43,817 nt of DNA. Origin: an uncultured Prevotellaceae bacterium (GTDB lineage Bacteria > Bacteroidota > Bacteroidia > Bacteroidales > Bacteroidaceae). The translations under genes were made by a program, and so were the position numbers. Where the stretch lies: positions 1-43,817 of the forward strand of contig CAMVJO010000003.1 of assembly GCA_947167835.1 (NCBI GenBank), read 5' to 3'. The notes under the pieces were generated by a model. That model had not been told where the DNA came from. It ran no database searches and saw only the letters and a list, made by a program, of their open reading frames with translations. Below, one piece after another: positions 35,589 to 43,669 of this stretch; within the stretch, counting starts at the first letter, position 1; every line of letters starts with the position of its first letter.

Positions 35589-35774
35589 GGGTTGTTCTAA
35601 AAATTAGGCTGTTTTGAGTTTTCGAAGATTTTTGAGTGATTTTGTATTTAATTTCGCAGAAGCATAGTAACCTATGGTTCAAGGAATAAAAGACAAAAGC
35701 GCCAAAAAGATTGAAAAATCATACAGACTTAAATGGACTTCCCAATATTTATAAACTAATTTTTAGAACAACCC
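35589..35774 (+). mobile_element. MITE-like element copy 8 (186 bp)
   Basis: Complete plus-orientation copy that appears identical to the copy at 16830. It is flanked by perfect TTAA direct repeats (35585-35588 and 35775-35778). It starts 16 bp after the der stop and ends 71 bp before the next gene. Confidence 0.92.
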
Positions 35775-35845
35775 TTAAGTCTATACAGGGATCATCTAAG
35801 ACTTAGGTTTTGAATTTTAGGAAGTTCTTTTTTTCTGTTTTATCC

Positions 35846-36241
35846 ATGAAAAATTACTTTACTTGCTTTGCATTTGTCGTTTTGGCCGTTCTCCTTTCGG
35901 CTTGTGGCGGACGTGGTGATGGTAGTTCGGCACCTGCACCAGAAGACGACGACATTACGGAAATGTATCAACTATATATTTCGGGAAACTATAAGGAATA
36001 TGTTGAGAATGTCCTTTCTTGTGTAGATAAGCCCGAAGACTACAGGCAGCAGATGGCAGCCTTGTATGCTCAGAACGCCAGAAAGAACGGAGATGTCAAG
36101 GCCGTTGATTTCTCCGTCGAGAAAGTTGAGCAGTTCAACGGATATGCCAACGCCTATCTCAGGATTCAATACAGCGATAAGTCCAGCGAAGTAATCTTAC
36201 TGCCTTTGGTTTATAAAGACGACCGATGGTGGGTTAAATAA
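35846..36241 (+). CDS. Small lipoprotein, function unknown
   Basis: A 131-residue predicted lipoprotein. The signal peptide MKNYFTCFAFVVLAVLLSAC ends in an LSAC lipobox with Cys20. It is followed by an acidic linker and a small alpha/beta domain (MYQLYISGNYKEYVENVL... to DRWWVK). The order of helix pair, then strands, then a final DDRWWVK resembles DUF4878-like domains, which look like NTF2-type folds in other Bacteroidetes lipoproteins; this is tentative. The frame is open to 35810, but the ATG at 35846 starts the signal peptide. The next gene follows after 8 bp, so the two are likely one operon. Confidence 0.78.
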   Translation: MKNYFTCFAFVVLAVLLSACGGRGDGSSAPAPEDDDITEMYQLYISGNYKEYVENVLSCVDKPEDYRQQMAALYAQNARKNGDVKAVDFSVEKVEQFNGYANAYLRIQYSDKSSEVILLPLVYKDDRWWVK

Positions 36242-36249
36242 ACTGCGTT

Positions 36250-37332
36250 ATGAAAACCAGACTGCTGCTCGTTTTCTTTTTTCTGACACAGATAGTCTAT
36301 GCAGCCCGCACATTCGATGTGTTTGTGTGGCAGAGTTGGTCGGATGATGCGACGTATGAATCGTTGAAGTCCGACTTTCATCGTTTGAAGTCGCACGGAG
36401 TGAAAGGTGTATGCTTCAACGCCGGTTTTAACTTGGACAGAATACGTATTGCCGCGCAAGCAGCACACGAGGAATCCTTGGTTTTCCACGCTTGGATACC
36501 CTGTATGTTACAACAGGGCTTACCTAAGAGTTGGTATGCCGTAAACAGGGTGGGGCAGTCCGCTCTTGATGCTCCGGCCTACGTACCATATTATACCGCC
36601 CTCGACCCTAATAATCCCGAGGTGCGACATTGGGTTAAGACAAAGTATGCTGAAGTGGCCAATATCCCCGAGGTGGATTTCGTGCAGTTAGATTACATCA
36701 GATATGTCGATGTCATCCTGGCAAAAGGCCTTTGGAATAAATACGGACTCGTAATGAACGAGGAATATGCCCCTGCCGATTATTGTTATTGCGATGCTTG
36801 TGTCGCAGACTTCCGTCATAAAACCGGCATAGACATACGTACTGTCTCCGATCCCTCCAAGATTAAGGAATGGGCGCAATATCGTTGCGATGTCATCACC
36901 ACTCTTGTCAATGAAGTTGCAGATACCATTCACCAACGCGGTAAGAAAATCAGTGCCGACGTATTTCCCGGACCGTATAGCCACGCTTATTGGATGGTGC
37001 GCCAGGAATGGAATAAATGGGCGGTAGATGCTGTCTTCCCGATGAACTATAACGATTTCTATCTCGAACCTGCCTCATGGGTGGGTAAGGTTACCCGGAA
37101 GGAGGTCTGTGCCATGAAGCATAAAGTCCCCGTCTATAGCGGATTGTTCATTTGTCGCGATTGGCAGAACAAGCAAAATATTGCCGACCCCGAAGGGCAT
37201 GGCCTCTTGCCCTCTGAAATAAAACGCGTGGTGCGCGATTGTCGTAAATCTGGCGCAGCAGGCATCTGCCTCTTCTCCGCTTCCAGCATGACTGAGGCAC
37301 ATTGGCAGGCTTTGAGCGAGGTTCTGGAGTAA
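36250..37332 (+). CDS. Secreted GH10-like (GHL10-type) putative glycosidase
   Basis: A 360-residue exported protein with signal peptide MKTRLLLVFFFLTQIVYA. The rest looks like the TIM-barrel 'glycosyl hydrolase-like 10' family: FDVFVWQSWSDDATYESLKSDFHRLKSHGVKGVCF at the first strand and FHAWIPCM near 80. Later come YTALDPNNPEVRHWVKTKYAE, VDFVQLDYIRYVD near 141-153, KISADVFPGPYSHAYWMVRQEWNKW near 233-257 and VFPMNYNDFY near 263-272. The LDYIRY and FPMNY motifs are typical. The enzymatic activity is not established for most members; cell-wall or glycan hydrolysis is inferred. It follows the small lipoprotein by 8 bp and precedes the histidine kinase by 80 bp, with a TATATAATAT motif in between. 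Confidence 0.75.
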   Translation: MKTRLLLVFFFLTQIVYAARTFDVFVWQSWSDDATYESLKSDFHRLKSHGVKGVCFNAGFNLDRIRIAAQAAHEESLVFHAWIPCMLQQGLPKSWYAVNRVGQSALDAPAYVPYYTALDPNNPEVRHWVKTKYAEVANIPEVDFVQLDYIRYVDVILAKGLWNKYGLVMNEEYAPADYCYCDACVADFRHKTGIDIRTVSDPSKIKEWAQYRCDVITTLVNEVADTIHQRGKKISADVFPGPYSHAYWMVRQEWNKWAVDAVFPMNYNDFYLEPASWVGKVTRKEVCAMKHKVPVYSGLFICRDWQNKQNIADPEGHGLLPSEIKRVVRDCRKSGAAGICLFSASSMTEAHWQALSEVLE

Positions 37333-37412
37333 TATATTTCCTGTACCTCTGCGAATGTCTCCGTTAATTCCTGCATACTCCTTATATAATATTATTACCT
37401 TCAAGTAATCCT

Positions 37413-38603
37413 ATGCAATGGACTGATCAAATACGAAATGTAAAGATATCGCTTGTCATTACTGCGGTATTGATTGCAGGTGCTTCGCTTTTTGTCTCGC
37501 ATAGTCTGATTAAAGATTTGCAGGCCGAGGAGCATCGCAAAATGGGTATCTGGGCAGAAGCCATGCGTACGATTATCCGCGCAGACGAGAACACAGATTT
37601 AAGTTTGACGTTGAAGGTTCTCGACAGCAATCATACTATCCCCGTAATTGTACTTGACAATAACGGAAATGTGTTGGAGACACGAAACCTGAAGGTGAGG
37701 AACTCCACCGAATCCGACAGCATTGCATCTGTTTTACAGGAGGCGCGCGAGATGGAAGCCGCAGGAAATACCATGAAGATTTACTTAGGCGAAGATACCT
37801 CCGAGGCTTCTTCGGATTATATCGTGATAGACTACGGCGAGTCGATTATGTTGCAACGTTTGGCGGGCTATCCGTTTGTGCAGTTGGGCATCGTGGCGCT
37901 TTTCATCGTGGTAGCGATTATTGCCCTGATGTCCTCGAAACGCGCCGAGCAGAATAAAGTCTGGGTAGGCCTTTCGCGCGAAACTGCCCACCAGCTTGGA
38001 ACACCTGTAAGCTCGCTAATGGCATGGAGCGCCATCCTGCGTGAAAATCATCCCGACGACGAACTCATTCCTGAAATGGAAAATGACATTAAGCGCCTGG
38101 AATTGATAGCGGAGCGCTTTTCAAAAATAGGTTCTAAGCCTGAACCGAAGGAAACCTGCCTGAACGAATTGCTCGAGACGACAGTCTTGTATATGCGCCG
38201 CCGAGCATCGGAGCGTATCGAGGTGCTTTGCGAACTTCCCTCGCAGCAGGTGATGACAAACCTGTGCGCATCGCTTTTCCAGTGGGTTATAGAGAATCTT
38301 TGCAAGAATGCCATAGATGCCATGCCTGCGCAAGGTGGAAAGATCGTCGTCACCCTGCCTGAGCCCCAGCACGAAAAAATCGTGATCTACGTCCGCGATA
38401 CGGGTAAGGGCATTAACCGCAAGGATTTCAAGAATGTCTTTAAGCCTGGCTTCACCACAAAAAAGCGTGGCTGGGGCTTAGGACTTTCGTTGGCCAAGCG
38501 AATTGTTGAGGAATACCACCACGGCAAGATTTTCGTGAAGGAAAGCGTGCCGGATCAGGGTACAACATTCTGTATCGAACTTCCCAACGATCTTCAGGCG
38601 TAG
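37413..38603 (+). CDS. Membrane sensor histidine kinase (orphan)
   Basis: A 396-residue sensor kinase. A transmembrane helix lies at about 11-29, an extracytoplasmic region to about 150, and a second helix at about 156-178. The dimerisation box has the phospho-acceptor His193 in SRETAHQLGTPVSSLMAW, the HxLxTP-like variant common in Bacteroidetes. The HATPase domain has the N box NLCKNAIDAMPAQGG near 293-307, the G1 box RDTGKGI near 329-335 and the G2 box KKRGWGLGLSLAKRI near 350-364. No HAMP domain was seen between the helix and the H box. No response regulator is adjacent, so its partner is elsewhere. The stimulus is unknown; the neighbours do not point to one. Confidence 0.9.
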   Translation: MQWTDQIRNVKISLVITAVLIAGASLFVSHSLIKDLQAEEHRKMGIWAEAMRTIIRADENTDLSLTLKVLDSNHTIPVIVLDNNGNVLETRNLKVRNSTESDSIASVLQEAREMEAAGNTMKIYLGEDTSEASSDYIVIDYGESIMLQRLAGYPFVQLGIVALFIVVAIIALMSSKRAEQNKVWVGLSRETAHQLGTPVSSLMAWSAILRENHPDDELIPEMENDIKRLELIAERFSKIGSKPEPKETCLNELLETTVLYMRRRASERIEVLCELPSQQVMTNLCASLFQWVIENLCKNAIDAMPAQGGKIVVTLPEPQHEKIVIYVRDTGKGINRKDFKNVFKPGFTTKKRGWGLGLSLAKRIVEEYHHGKIFVKESVPDQGTTFCIELPNDLQA

Positions 38604-38657
38604 GTCTTTCCTCTCGTATCTCCCATAATTGTAAAACCAAGTTTTAGAATAATCTAT

Positions 38658-39263
38658 ATGAAAGAAGTATTATTTATTTGCGCATTAGAGGCGGAATTTG
38701 ACAGTCATGTTTTAGACGAGATTTCCCCTGACATTCATTTTTTCTACCTCCCCGTTGGAATAGGCAAAGTGAATTCTGCCGTTTCGCTCATGCACTTTCT
38801 CAAGGATCACCAGCCCGATTTGATTATCAACGTAGGTACGGCGGGTACGTTCCAGCATCATGTGGGCGATGTGGTATGTGTGAATAATTACCTCGACCGC
38901 GATATTTTTTCCGGCAATTTTACATTGGTTGGCCACCGTCTTGACAATACTTTGTTGCGTCCTGAGTTACTGCCGCAGTCAGTTTTGAGCGGAGAACACG
39001 TGGATAGTCAGAATTTCCTCGTAAGTACGGGCGACAACTTCATGACTGAAATGCGCGAAGAGGAGTATATCTGCGATGCTGTCGATATGGAATCATACGC
39101 TATGGCTTTTGTCTGCCAAAAGTACCGGATTCCCTTCTTTTCCATCAAGTATATCACCGATGTAGTGGGACAAAACTCCCAGCAGCATTGGGAAGACAAG
39201 TTGCACGACGCACGTATCGGTCTAGGCAACTTCGTTAAGACGATAGACTTCTCCGTTTTCTAA
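38658..39263 (+). CDS. MTA/SAH nucleosidase-like protein
   Basis: A 201-residue member of the purine nucleoside phosphorylase/MTA-SAH nucleosidase superfamily. NVGTAGTF near 56-63 forms the phosphate/ribose-site loop. CDAVDMESYAMAFVC near 140-154 holds the substrate-binding Met-Glu, and the acidic residue that activates the purine N7 is in KYITDVVG near 166-173. Such enzymes split adenine from methylthioadenosine or S-adenosylhomocysteine. At 201 residues it is shorter than E. coli MTAN (about 230), so the exact substrate is uncertain. The next gene begins 14 bp after the stop, suggesting co-transcription. Confidence 0.82.
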   Translation: MKEVLFICALEAEFDSHVLDEISPDIHFFYLPVGIGKVNSAVSLMHFLKDHQPDLIINVGTAGTFQHHVGDVVCVNNYLDRDIFSGNFTLVGHRLDNTLLRPELLPQSVLSGEHVDSQNFLVSTGDNFMTEMREEEYICDAVDMESYAMAFVCQKYRIPFFSIKYITDVVGQNSQQHWEDKLHDARIGLGNFVKTIDFSVF

Positions 39264-39277
39264 GAATCGCTCCGTAA

Positions 39278-40144
39278 ATGGTACCCCAACAGCGCCGCTC
39301 TCTGCTAATTGTCACGTTGCTGATACTTTTGGCAGCGGGTGGCGTGTTTCTTTATACGTCATTCCTGAGAAATCCTCAGACTGTGGAAATCAATCCAGAG
39401 GAGTTGCGCGAATTGCAGGCCATTCGTTTGCAGAATGAACGTACCAAATCCCAGCAATCCGGCACGCAGGCCGAATTATTCCCCTTCAATCCCAATCAAT
39501 GTGACTCCTTGTCGTTCATACGTCTGGGTTTGCTCCCGTGGCAAGCGCACAACGCCCTGCAATATCGGCGCAAAGGTGGCGTTTGGCGGTCTGCCGAACA
39601 TTTCTCCCACTTGTATGGCCTTTCTGATTCCGCCTATCGCCGACTGGCTCCCTACATTCAGATTCCAGATGCCGAGTCTCAATCGGAAGATGCACATCAT
39701 CAACTTCGCGATACGACTTCTCATGCGAATTATACCCCCAAATTGTCGAAAGGTCAGGTCGTATCCCTGAATACTGCCGACACCACAACTTTGAAGTCCG
39801 TTCCGGGCATCGGTAGTTACTATGCCAGAAAAATTGTGACGTACAGAGAACAGTTGGGAGGCTTTCATTCCAAAGAACAACTGCGTGAAATCCCCGATTT
39901 ACCCGAAGATATCGTTCAGTGGGTAGCCATCGACGAACCCGTAGTGCTTAGAAAACTCAACGTAAACAAGGCTACTTTTAGGCAGCTCGTTCGTCATCCG
40001 TATTTGAACTACGAACAGGTGAAATCCATCTTCGATTATCGTCGTATGTACGGCAATCTCACTTCGTGGAAGGACCTTATGCTCACGGGTAACTTCACAG
40101 AAAAAGAAATCAACACCCGTCTGAATTATTATTTCGAGTTTTGA
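39278..40144 (+). CDS. Membrane-anchored helix-hairpin-helix (ComEA-like) protein
   Basis: A 288-residue protein with one N-terminal membrane segment (about 8-27, LLIVTLLILLAAGGVFLYTS) and two or three helix-hairpin-helix regions. The clearest is VSLNTADTTTLKSVPGIGSYYARKIVTYREQLGGF at about 162-196, whose PGIGSYYARKI is the DNA-contacting hairpin; another covers VNKATFRQLVRHPYLNYEQVKSIFDYR near 229-255. Such proteins often bind double-stranded DNA at the membrane, as ComEA does in DNA uptake. No other competence gene is nearby, so uptake is only a possibility. It follows the nucleosidase by 14 bp. The TTAA palindrome array starts 130 bp after the stop. Confidence 0.85.
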   Translation: MVPQQRRSLLIVTLLILLAAGGVFLYTSFLRNPQTVEINPEELRELQAIRLQNERTKSQQSGTQAELFPFNPNQCDSLSFIRLGLLPWQAHNALQYRRKGGVWRSAEHFSHLYGLSDSAYRRLAPYIQIPDAESQSEDAHHQLRDTTSHANYTPKLSKGQVVSLNTADTTTLKSVPGIGSYYARKIVTYREQLGGFHSKEQLREIPDLPEDIVQWVAIDEPVVLRKLNVNKATFRQLVRHPYLNYEQVKSIFDYRRMYGNLTSWKDLMLTGNFTEKEINTRLNYYFEF

Positions 40145-40274
40145 TACTTTTTTTGCCTTTCAAACTGGAAAGTTGTTGCTGGAAGAATGAATGATATGTA
40201 ACTTATACGTTCTGATATGTCTTAATCCTGTTATTTTTCTGGAGCTTTGAGTTTTTTCTTGCCTTGTTTTCGTT

Positions 40275-40424
40275 TTAATCGCGCGCACTTAATCTATTAA
40301 TCACGCGCACTTAAACTATTAAACGCGCGCACTTAATGTATTAATCTCGTGGATTTAATTCATTAAATTCGCGAGATTAAACTATTAAATTCGCGAATTT
40401 AATCTATTAACTTCGTGAGATTAA
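40275..40424. repeat. Palindrome array E: seven 18-bp TTAA-arm units, 22-bp period
   Basis: Seven units start at 40275, 40297, 40319, 40341, 40363, 40385 and 40407, each 18 bp with 4-bp spacers (tcta, acta, tgta, ttca, acta, tcta). The consensus is TTAAN-NNCGNGNN-NTTAA. Unit 6, TTAAATTCGCGAATTTAA, is a perfect palindrome whose 8-bp core TTCGCGAA is the same as that of array D unit 1. Units 1-3 share the core CRCGCGCA. The rest of the 40145-40532 gap shows nothing more. Confidence 0.92.
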
Positions 40425-40532
40425 AACGAATAAGCCTGGGGAAAGAACGAAAAACGGGCTTCTGTAAATGCAAATCAGGGGTGTTTTGAGAGATGTCCTG
40501 TGGCTTATTCAAAAAAGGTGCGAATTATTTGG

Positions 40533-40718
40533 GGGTTGTTCTAAGAATTAGTTTAAAATATTGGGAAGTTCTTTTATGGTCTGTATGATTTTTCAATCTT
40601 TTTGGCGCTTTCGTCTTTAATTCCTTGAACCATAGCTTGCTATGCTTCTGCAAAATTAAAAACAAAATCACTCAAAAATCTTTGAATAATCAAAACAGCC
40701 TAATTATTAGAACAACCC
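40533..40718 (-). mobile_element. MITE-like element copy 9 (186 bp)
   Basis: Complete minus-orientation copy of the second sub-family, reading as identical to the reverse complement of the copy at 30839. It is flanked by perfect TTGG repeats (40529-40532 and 40719-40722). This non-AT target helps fix the element boundary at GGG...CCC. Confidence 0.93.
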
Positions 40719-40823
40719 TTGGGAAATCCTAAGGGAAAAGTGGCTTTTCCCTGCGTTGTTTTCGCATAAATCCGTGCTTTTTAGAAATTGCAGCGTACTA
40801 ACTCGTTTTTTATTCGCAAAGAA

Positions 40824-40855
40824 TTGTTCTATAACGCCTTTTTTATATATTTTTG
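40824..40855 (+). promoter_or_regulatory. Promoter of the lipoprotein-murB operon
   Basis: TTG at 40824-40826 and TATTTTTG at 40848-40855 are spaced by 21 bp, a good match to the Bacteroidetes -33/-7 layout. The lipoprotein ATG is 21 bp further on. Confidence 0.7.
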
Positions 40856-40876
40856 CATGTTTAATTCCAATTGAAG

Positions 40877-41719
40877 ATGAAACATTTGTTTTATTTGCTG
40901 CTTATTCTATGTTCAGGTTCCGTTCTTGTTCTGTCAGGATGCCGGAACAAAACGGAGAATGCAGATATCGAGGCAACAGATTCCTTGGTAACAGACACGC
41001 TCTCGGAGACTTTGGATTCGCTGAGCCCGATAATCGGCGGCCACTTCGCTACGGAAATTTTTTCCGACTTCTTCGACGAGTTTGTTCACAACAAAAACGT
41101 GCAGTTGCATCGCATCAAGTTCCCGCTGCAGTGGACGGCGCAGCAGGAGACCAGACTTATTGAGAAAAAGGACTGGCAGTATGACGCTTTATACTCGAAT
41201 AATGATTATTACACCCTGATCTACGATGCCAAGTCCTTTGAACAGGAACAGGAGATCGACACGGTTTCCAAGGTGGTGACATATCAGGTTTTCAACCTCC
41301 GAGAGGGTAATGTGCGCAACTATCGTTTTGAGATTTTAGAGGCTCGTTGGGTACTGACTTCCGTAGATGAGCGTTCGTGGAAGGAAACGGATAATGCCGA
41401 TTTCCTGGATTTCTATCAGTCCTTCGTTTCCAACGACAGATATCAGTTTGCACATATCGCCAATCCCTTCTTTTTTACGTCATACGACTTCGATACCGAC
41501 GAAGAACTCAGCGGTACGCTTGATGCTATCCAATGGCCGGAATTTCGTCCCGAACTTTCCAAGGAATGGCTCACGAATATCGTTTATGGCAACGCACGTT
41601 TGCAAGGCAATCAGCGCATTATCCGTATGATTGCGCCAGGCGATGGCGGTATGAACGTGGTTTTGCGTTTCAAGAACAAGGGTGGCAAATGGTTGCTCTA
41701 TGAACAGAATAATCAATAG
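40877..41719 (+). CDS. Lipoprotein, DUF4348-like
   Basis: A 280-residue predicted lipoprotein. The signal peptide MKHLFYLLLILCSGSVLVLSGC ends in an LSGC lipobox with Cys22. An acidic linker follows, then a mixed alpha/beta region with two similar halves. These start DFFDEFVHNKNVQLHRIKFPL and DFYQSFVSNDRYQFAHIANPF, each with F...F-N...Q, and suggest an internal duplication. This looks like the DUF4348 lipoproteins of Bacteroides and Prevotella, which have no known function; the family name is from memory. A TTG at 40871 is in frame but the ATG at 40877 fits the promoter and signal peptide better. murB begins 4 bp after the stop, so the two are co-transcribed. Confidence 0.8.
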   Translation: MKHLFYLLLILCSGSVLVLSGCRNKTENADIEATDSLVTDTLSETLDSLSPIIGGHFATEIFSDFFDEFVHNKNVQLHRIKFPLQWTAQQETRLIEKKDWQYDALYSNNDYYTLIYDAKSFEQEQEIDTVSKVVTYQVFNLREGNVRNYRFEILEARWVLTSVDERSWKETDNADFLDFYQSFVSNDRYQFAHIANPFFFTSYDFDTDEELSGTLDAIQWPEFRPELSKEWLTNIVYGNARLQGNQRIIRMIAPGDGGMNVVLRFKNKGGKWLLYEQNNQ

Positions 41720-41723
41720 CGAC

Positions 41724-42737
41724 ATGAAGATTTTTAACGACTATAACCTGAAAAATCACAACACATTCGGCATCAACGTCTCCTGCAAATGCTTTGCAGA
41801 ATATGAGAGTATTGAGGAATGTGTGGACTTCCTGAATAAGTTGCCCGAGGGAGAAATAATCCTGCACGTGGGCGGCGGCAGTAATCTGCTCTTCACCCGT
41901 GATTTCCAGGGAACTATATTGCATAGTGCTGTGAAGTCTTTCGAGATAATCGAGGAAACCGCCGAGGAAGCCACGGTACGCGTGGGCAGCGGCGTCATCT
42001 TCGACGATTTCATAGCCTGGGCGCTCGAAAAAGGCCTTTATGGAGCCGAAAACCTCAGCGCCATTCCCGGAGAAGTAGGGGCTTCGGCTGTGCAGAACAT
42101 AGGTGCTTATGGCGTTGAGGCAGAACAGATTATCCAGGCCGTAGAAGTCTATGACTGTCAGGCAGGGAAATACGAAATATTCCGTCACGACGATTGCAGA
42201 TATGCCTACCGCCACAGCATTTTCAAGGAGTATCCCGCGAGATATGTGGTGCATCATGTGCAGTTCCGCCTGAAAAAAACGTTTGTTCCGCAGTTGCAGT
42301 ACAGAGCCCTGCAAAACGAAGTCGTGCGTCAGGGATTTTCGGCAGAAAGTATCACGGCATCTGATATTCGTCGCGTAGTAACAGACATTCGTAACGCCAA
42401 ATTGCCCGATTACCACGTTCTGGGAAATGGCGGCTCGTTCTTTATGAATCCCATCGTTGATGTTGCCAAATTCAAGTCCCTGCAAAAAGAATATCCCGAC
42501 ATGCCTTTCTTTGAAACTACCGATGGCGTGAAAATTCCTGCGGGCTGGCTCATCGAGAAGTGCGGTTGGAAAGGCCGTAGGGTAGGGAACGCCGGAGTTT
42601 ACGAGAAGCAAGCACTCATTCTCGTCAATTACGGCGAAGCCACAGGCCGCGAAATCAGCGAATTGAGCCAGGCCATACAGCAGAGCGTGCTCCAAACGTT
42701 CGGTATCGCCATTAGTTCGGAAGTGAATATCCTGTAA
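41724..42737 (+). CDS. murB: UDP-N-acetylenolpyruvoylglucosamine reductase
   Basis: MurB uses FAD and NADPH to reduce UDP-GlcNAc-enolpyruvate to UDP-MurNAc, the second committed step of peptidoglycan synthesis. The 337-residue protein starts with the family pattern YNLKNHNTFGINVSCK. FAD-binding HVGGGSNLLFTRDF is near 50-63, and ENLSAIPGEVGASAVQNIGAYGVE near 109-132. The proton-donor serine is in NGGSFFMNPIV near 234-244, and the C-terminal Glu region is present. The length fits the type I (E. coli-like) form. The start at 41724 was preferred to ATGs inside the lipoprotein gene. It follows that gene by 4 bp; the metallo-hydrolase gene begins 34 bp after its stop. Confidence 0.95.
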   Translation: MKIFNDYNLKNHNTFGINVSCKCFAEYESIEECVDFLNKLPEGEIILHVGGGSNLLFTRDFQGTILHSAVKSFEIIEETAEEATVRVGSGVIFDDFIAWALEKGLYGAENLSAIPGEVGASAVQNIGAYGVEAEQIIQAVEVYDCQAGKYEIFRHDDCRYAYRHSIFKEYPARYVVHHVQFRLKKTFVPQLQYRALQNEVVRQGFSAESITASDIRRVVTDIRNAKLPDYHVLGNGGSFFMNPIVDVAKFKSLQKEYPDMPFFETTDGVKIPAGWLIEKCGWKGRRVGNAGVYEKQALILVNYGEATGREISELSQAIQQSVLQTFGIAISSEVNIL

Positions 42738-42771
42738 AATGTGGAAACCCTTGCGTTTTTTTTGAAAGATT

Positions 42772-43548
42772 ATGCGACTCACTTTTTTAGGTACCGGTAC
42801 CAGCACAGGAATCCCCGTTATCGGTTGTCCTTGTCCCGTCTGCCATTCAGCAGACCCGCACGACAATCGGCTTAGGTGCTCCGTCTTGTTGGAAGATGCC
42901 GACGACGTAAAGATTCTGATAGACTGCGGTCCCGATTTCCGTGCTCAAATCATGCCTTTCCCCTTCAAACGCTTCACAGCTGTGCTGCTCACTCACGAGC
43001 ACTACGACCATGTGGGCGGTTTGGATGACCTGCGCCCGTATAACCTGCTTGGAACAACGGATATCTATACCAATGATATTTGTGCTACGCACTTAGAACA
43101 ACGTATGCCCTATTGTTTCGGTAAGTCGCTCCAGATAGGCGGTGGTGTGCCCGACTTTGCCATGCATCGCGTGTACTCCGGCCAAAGTTTCAGGGTGGGA
43201 AATCTTGACATCATGCCTATAGAAGTGATGCACGGCCGATTGCCTATTACAGCCTACCGCATTGGTACTTTTGCCTACGTCACCGATATGAAAAGCATCG
43301 GAGAACAGGAAAAGAATCTCTTGCAAGGCGTAAAAACCTTGGTGGTAAACGGACTTAGAGTGACACAACATCCCACGCACCAAAGCATTTCCGAAGCCGT
43401 TGCCTTTGCAAAATCCCTGAATGTCCGTCGCGCCTGGCTTACTCACTTCTGTCACGAAGCAGGCTTCCACAGCGAAATTCAGAAGATGCTGCCTAATGGC
43501 TATTTTGCGGCATACGACGGACTGCAAATCAGTTTTGAAATTGATTAG
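42772..43548 (+). CDS. PhnP-like metallo-beta-lactamase-fold hydrolase
   Basis: A 258-residue metallo-hydrolase resembling PhnP. The N-terminus MRLTFLGTGTSTGIPVIGCPCPVC has the C-x-C-x-x-C cluster that binds a structural zinc in PhnP. The metal motif is THEHYDHVGGLDDLRP near 75-90, and further ligands lie in VMHGRLPI near 153-160, VTDMKSI near 170-176 and LTHFCHEAG near 223-231. PhnP is a cyclic phosphodiesterase of phosphonate breakdown, but no phn genes are nearby, so the substrate here may differ. Similar proteins are widespread in Bacteroidetes outside phosphonate operons. It is probably the last gene of the lipoprotein-murB operon. Confidence 0.87.
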   Translation: MRLTFLGTGTSTGIPVIGCPCPVCHSADPHDNRLRCSVLLEDADDVKILIDCGPDFRAQIMPFPFKRFTAVLLTHEHYDHVGGLDDLRPYNLLGTTDIYTNDICATHLEQRMPYCFGKSLQIGGGVPDFAMHRVYSGQSFRVGNLDIMPIEVMHGRLPITAYRIGTFAYVTDMKSIGEQEKNLLQGVKTLVVNGLRVTQHPTHQSISEAVAFAKSLNVRRAWLTHFCHEAGFHSEIQKMLPNGYFAAYDGLQISFEID

Positions 43549-43669
43549 GTTCGTGCAGGGAATCGCAGTATAAGTGCAATCTTCCGTAAGCTAAACAAAG
43601 AATTTTTCAATGCGCAGGATAGTGATTGTTTCCTGCTGAATCATTACTCAGACCTCCCCGCTTTATTAA

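Noticed and set aside
40756..41163. A 135-codon plus-strand frame overlapping the lipoprotein gene
   Set aside because: It overlaps the promoter and first third of the lipoprotein in another frame and has no recognisable features.
41670..42866. A 398-codon open frame antisense to murB
   Set aside because: It lies wholly opposite a well-conserved murB and the edges of its neighbours. It shows no recognisable motif; long antisense frames of this kind arise from codon bias.
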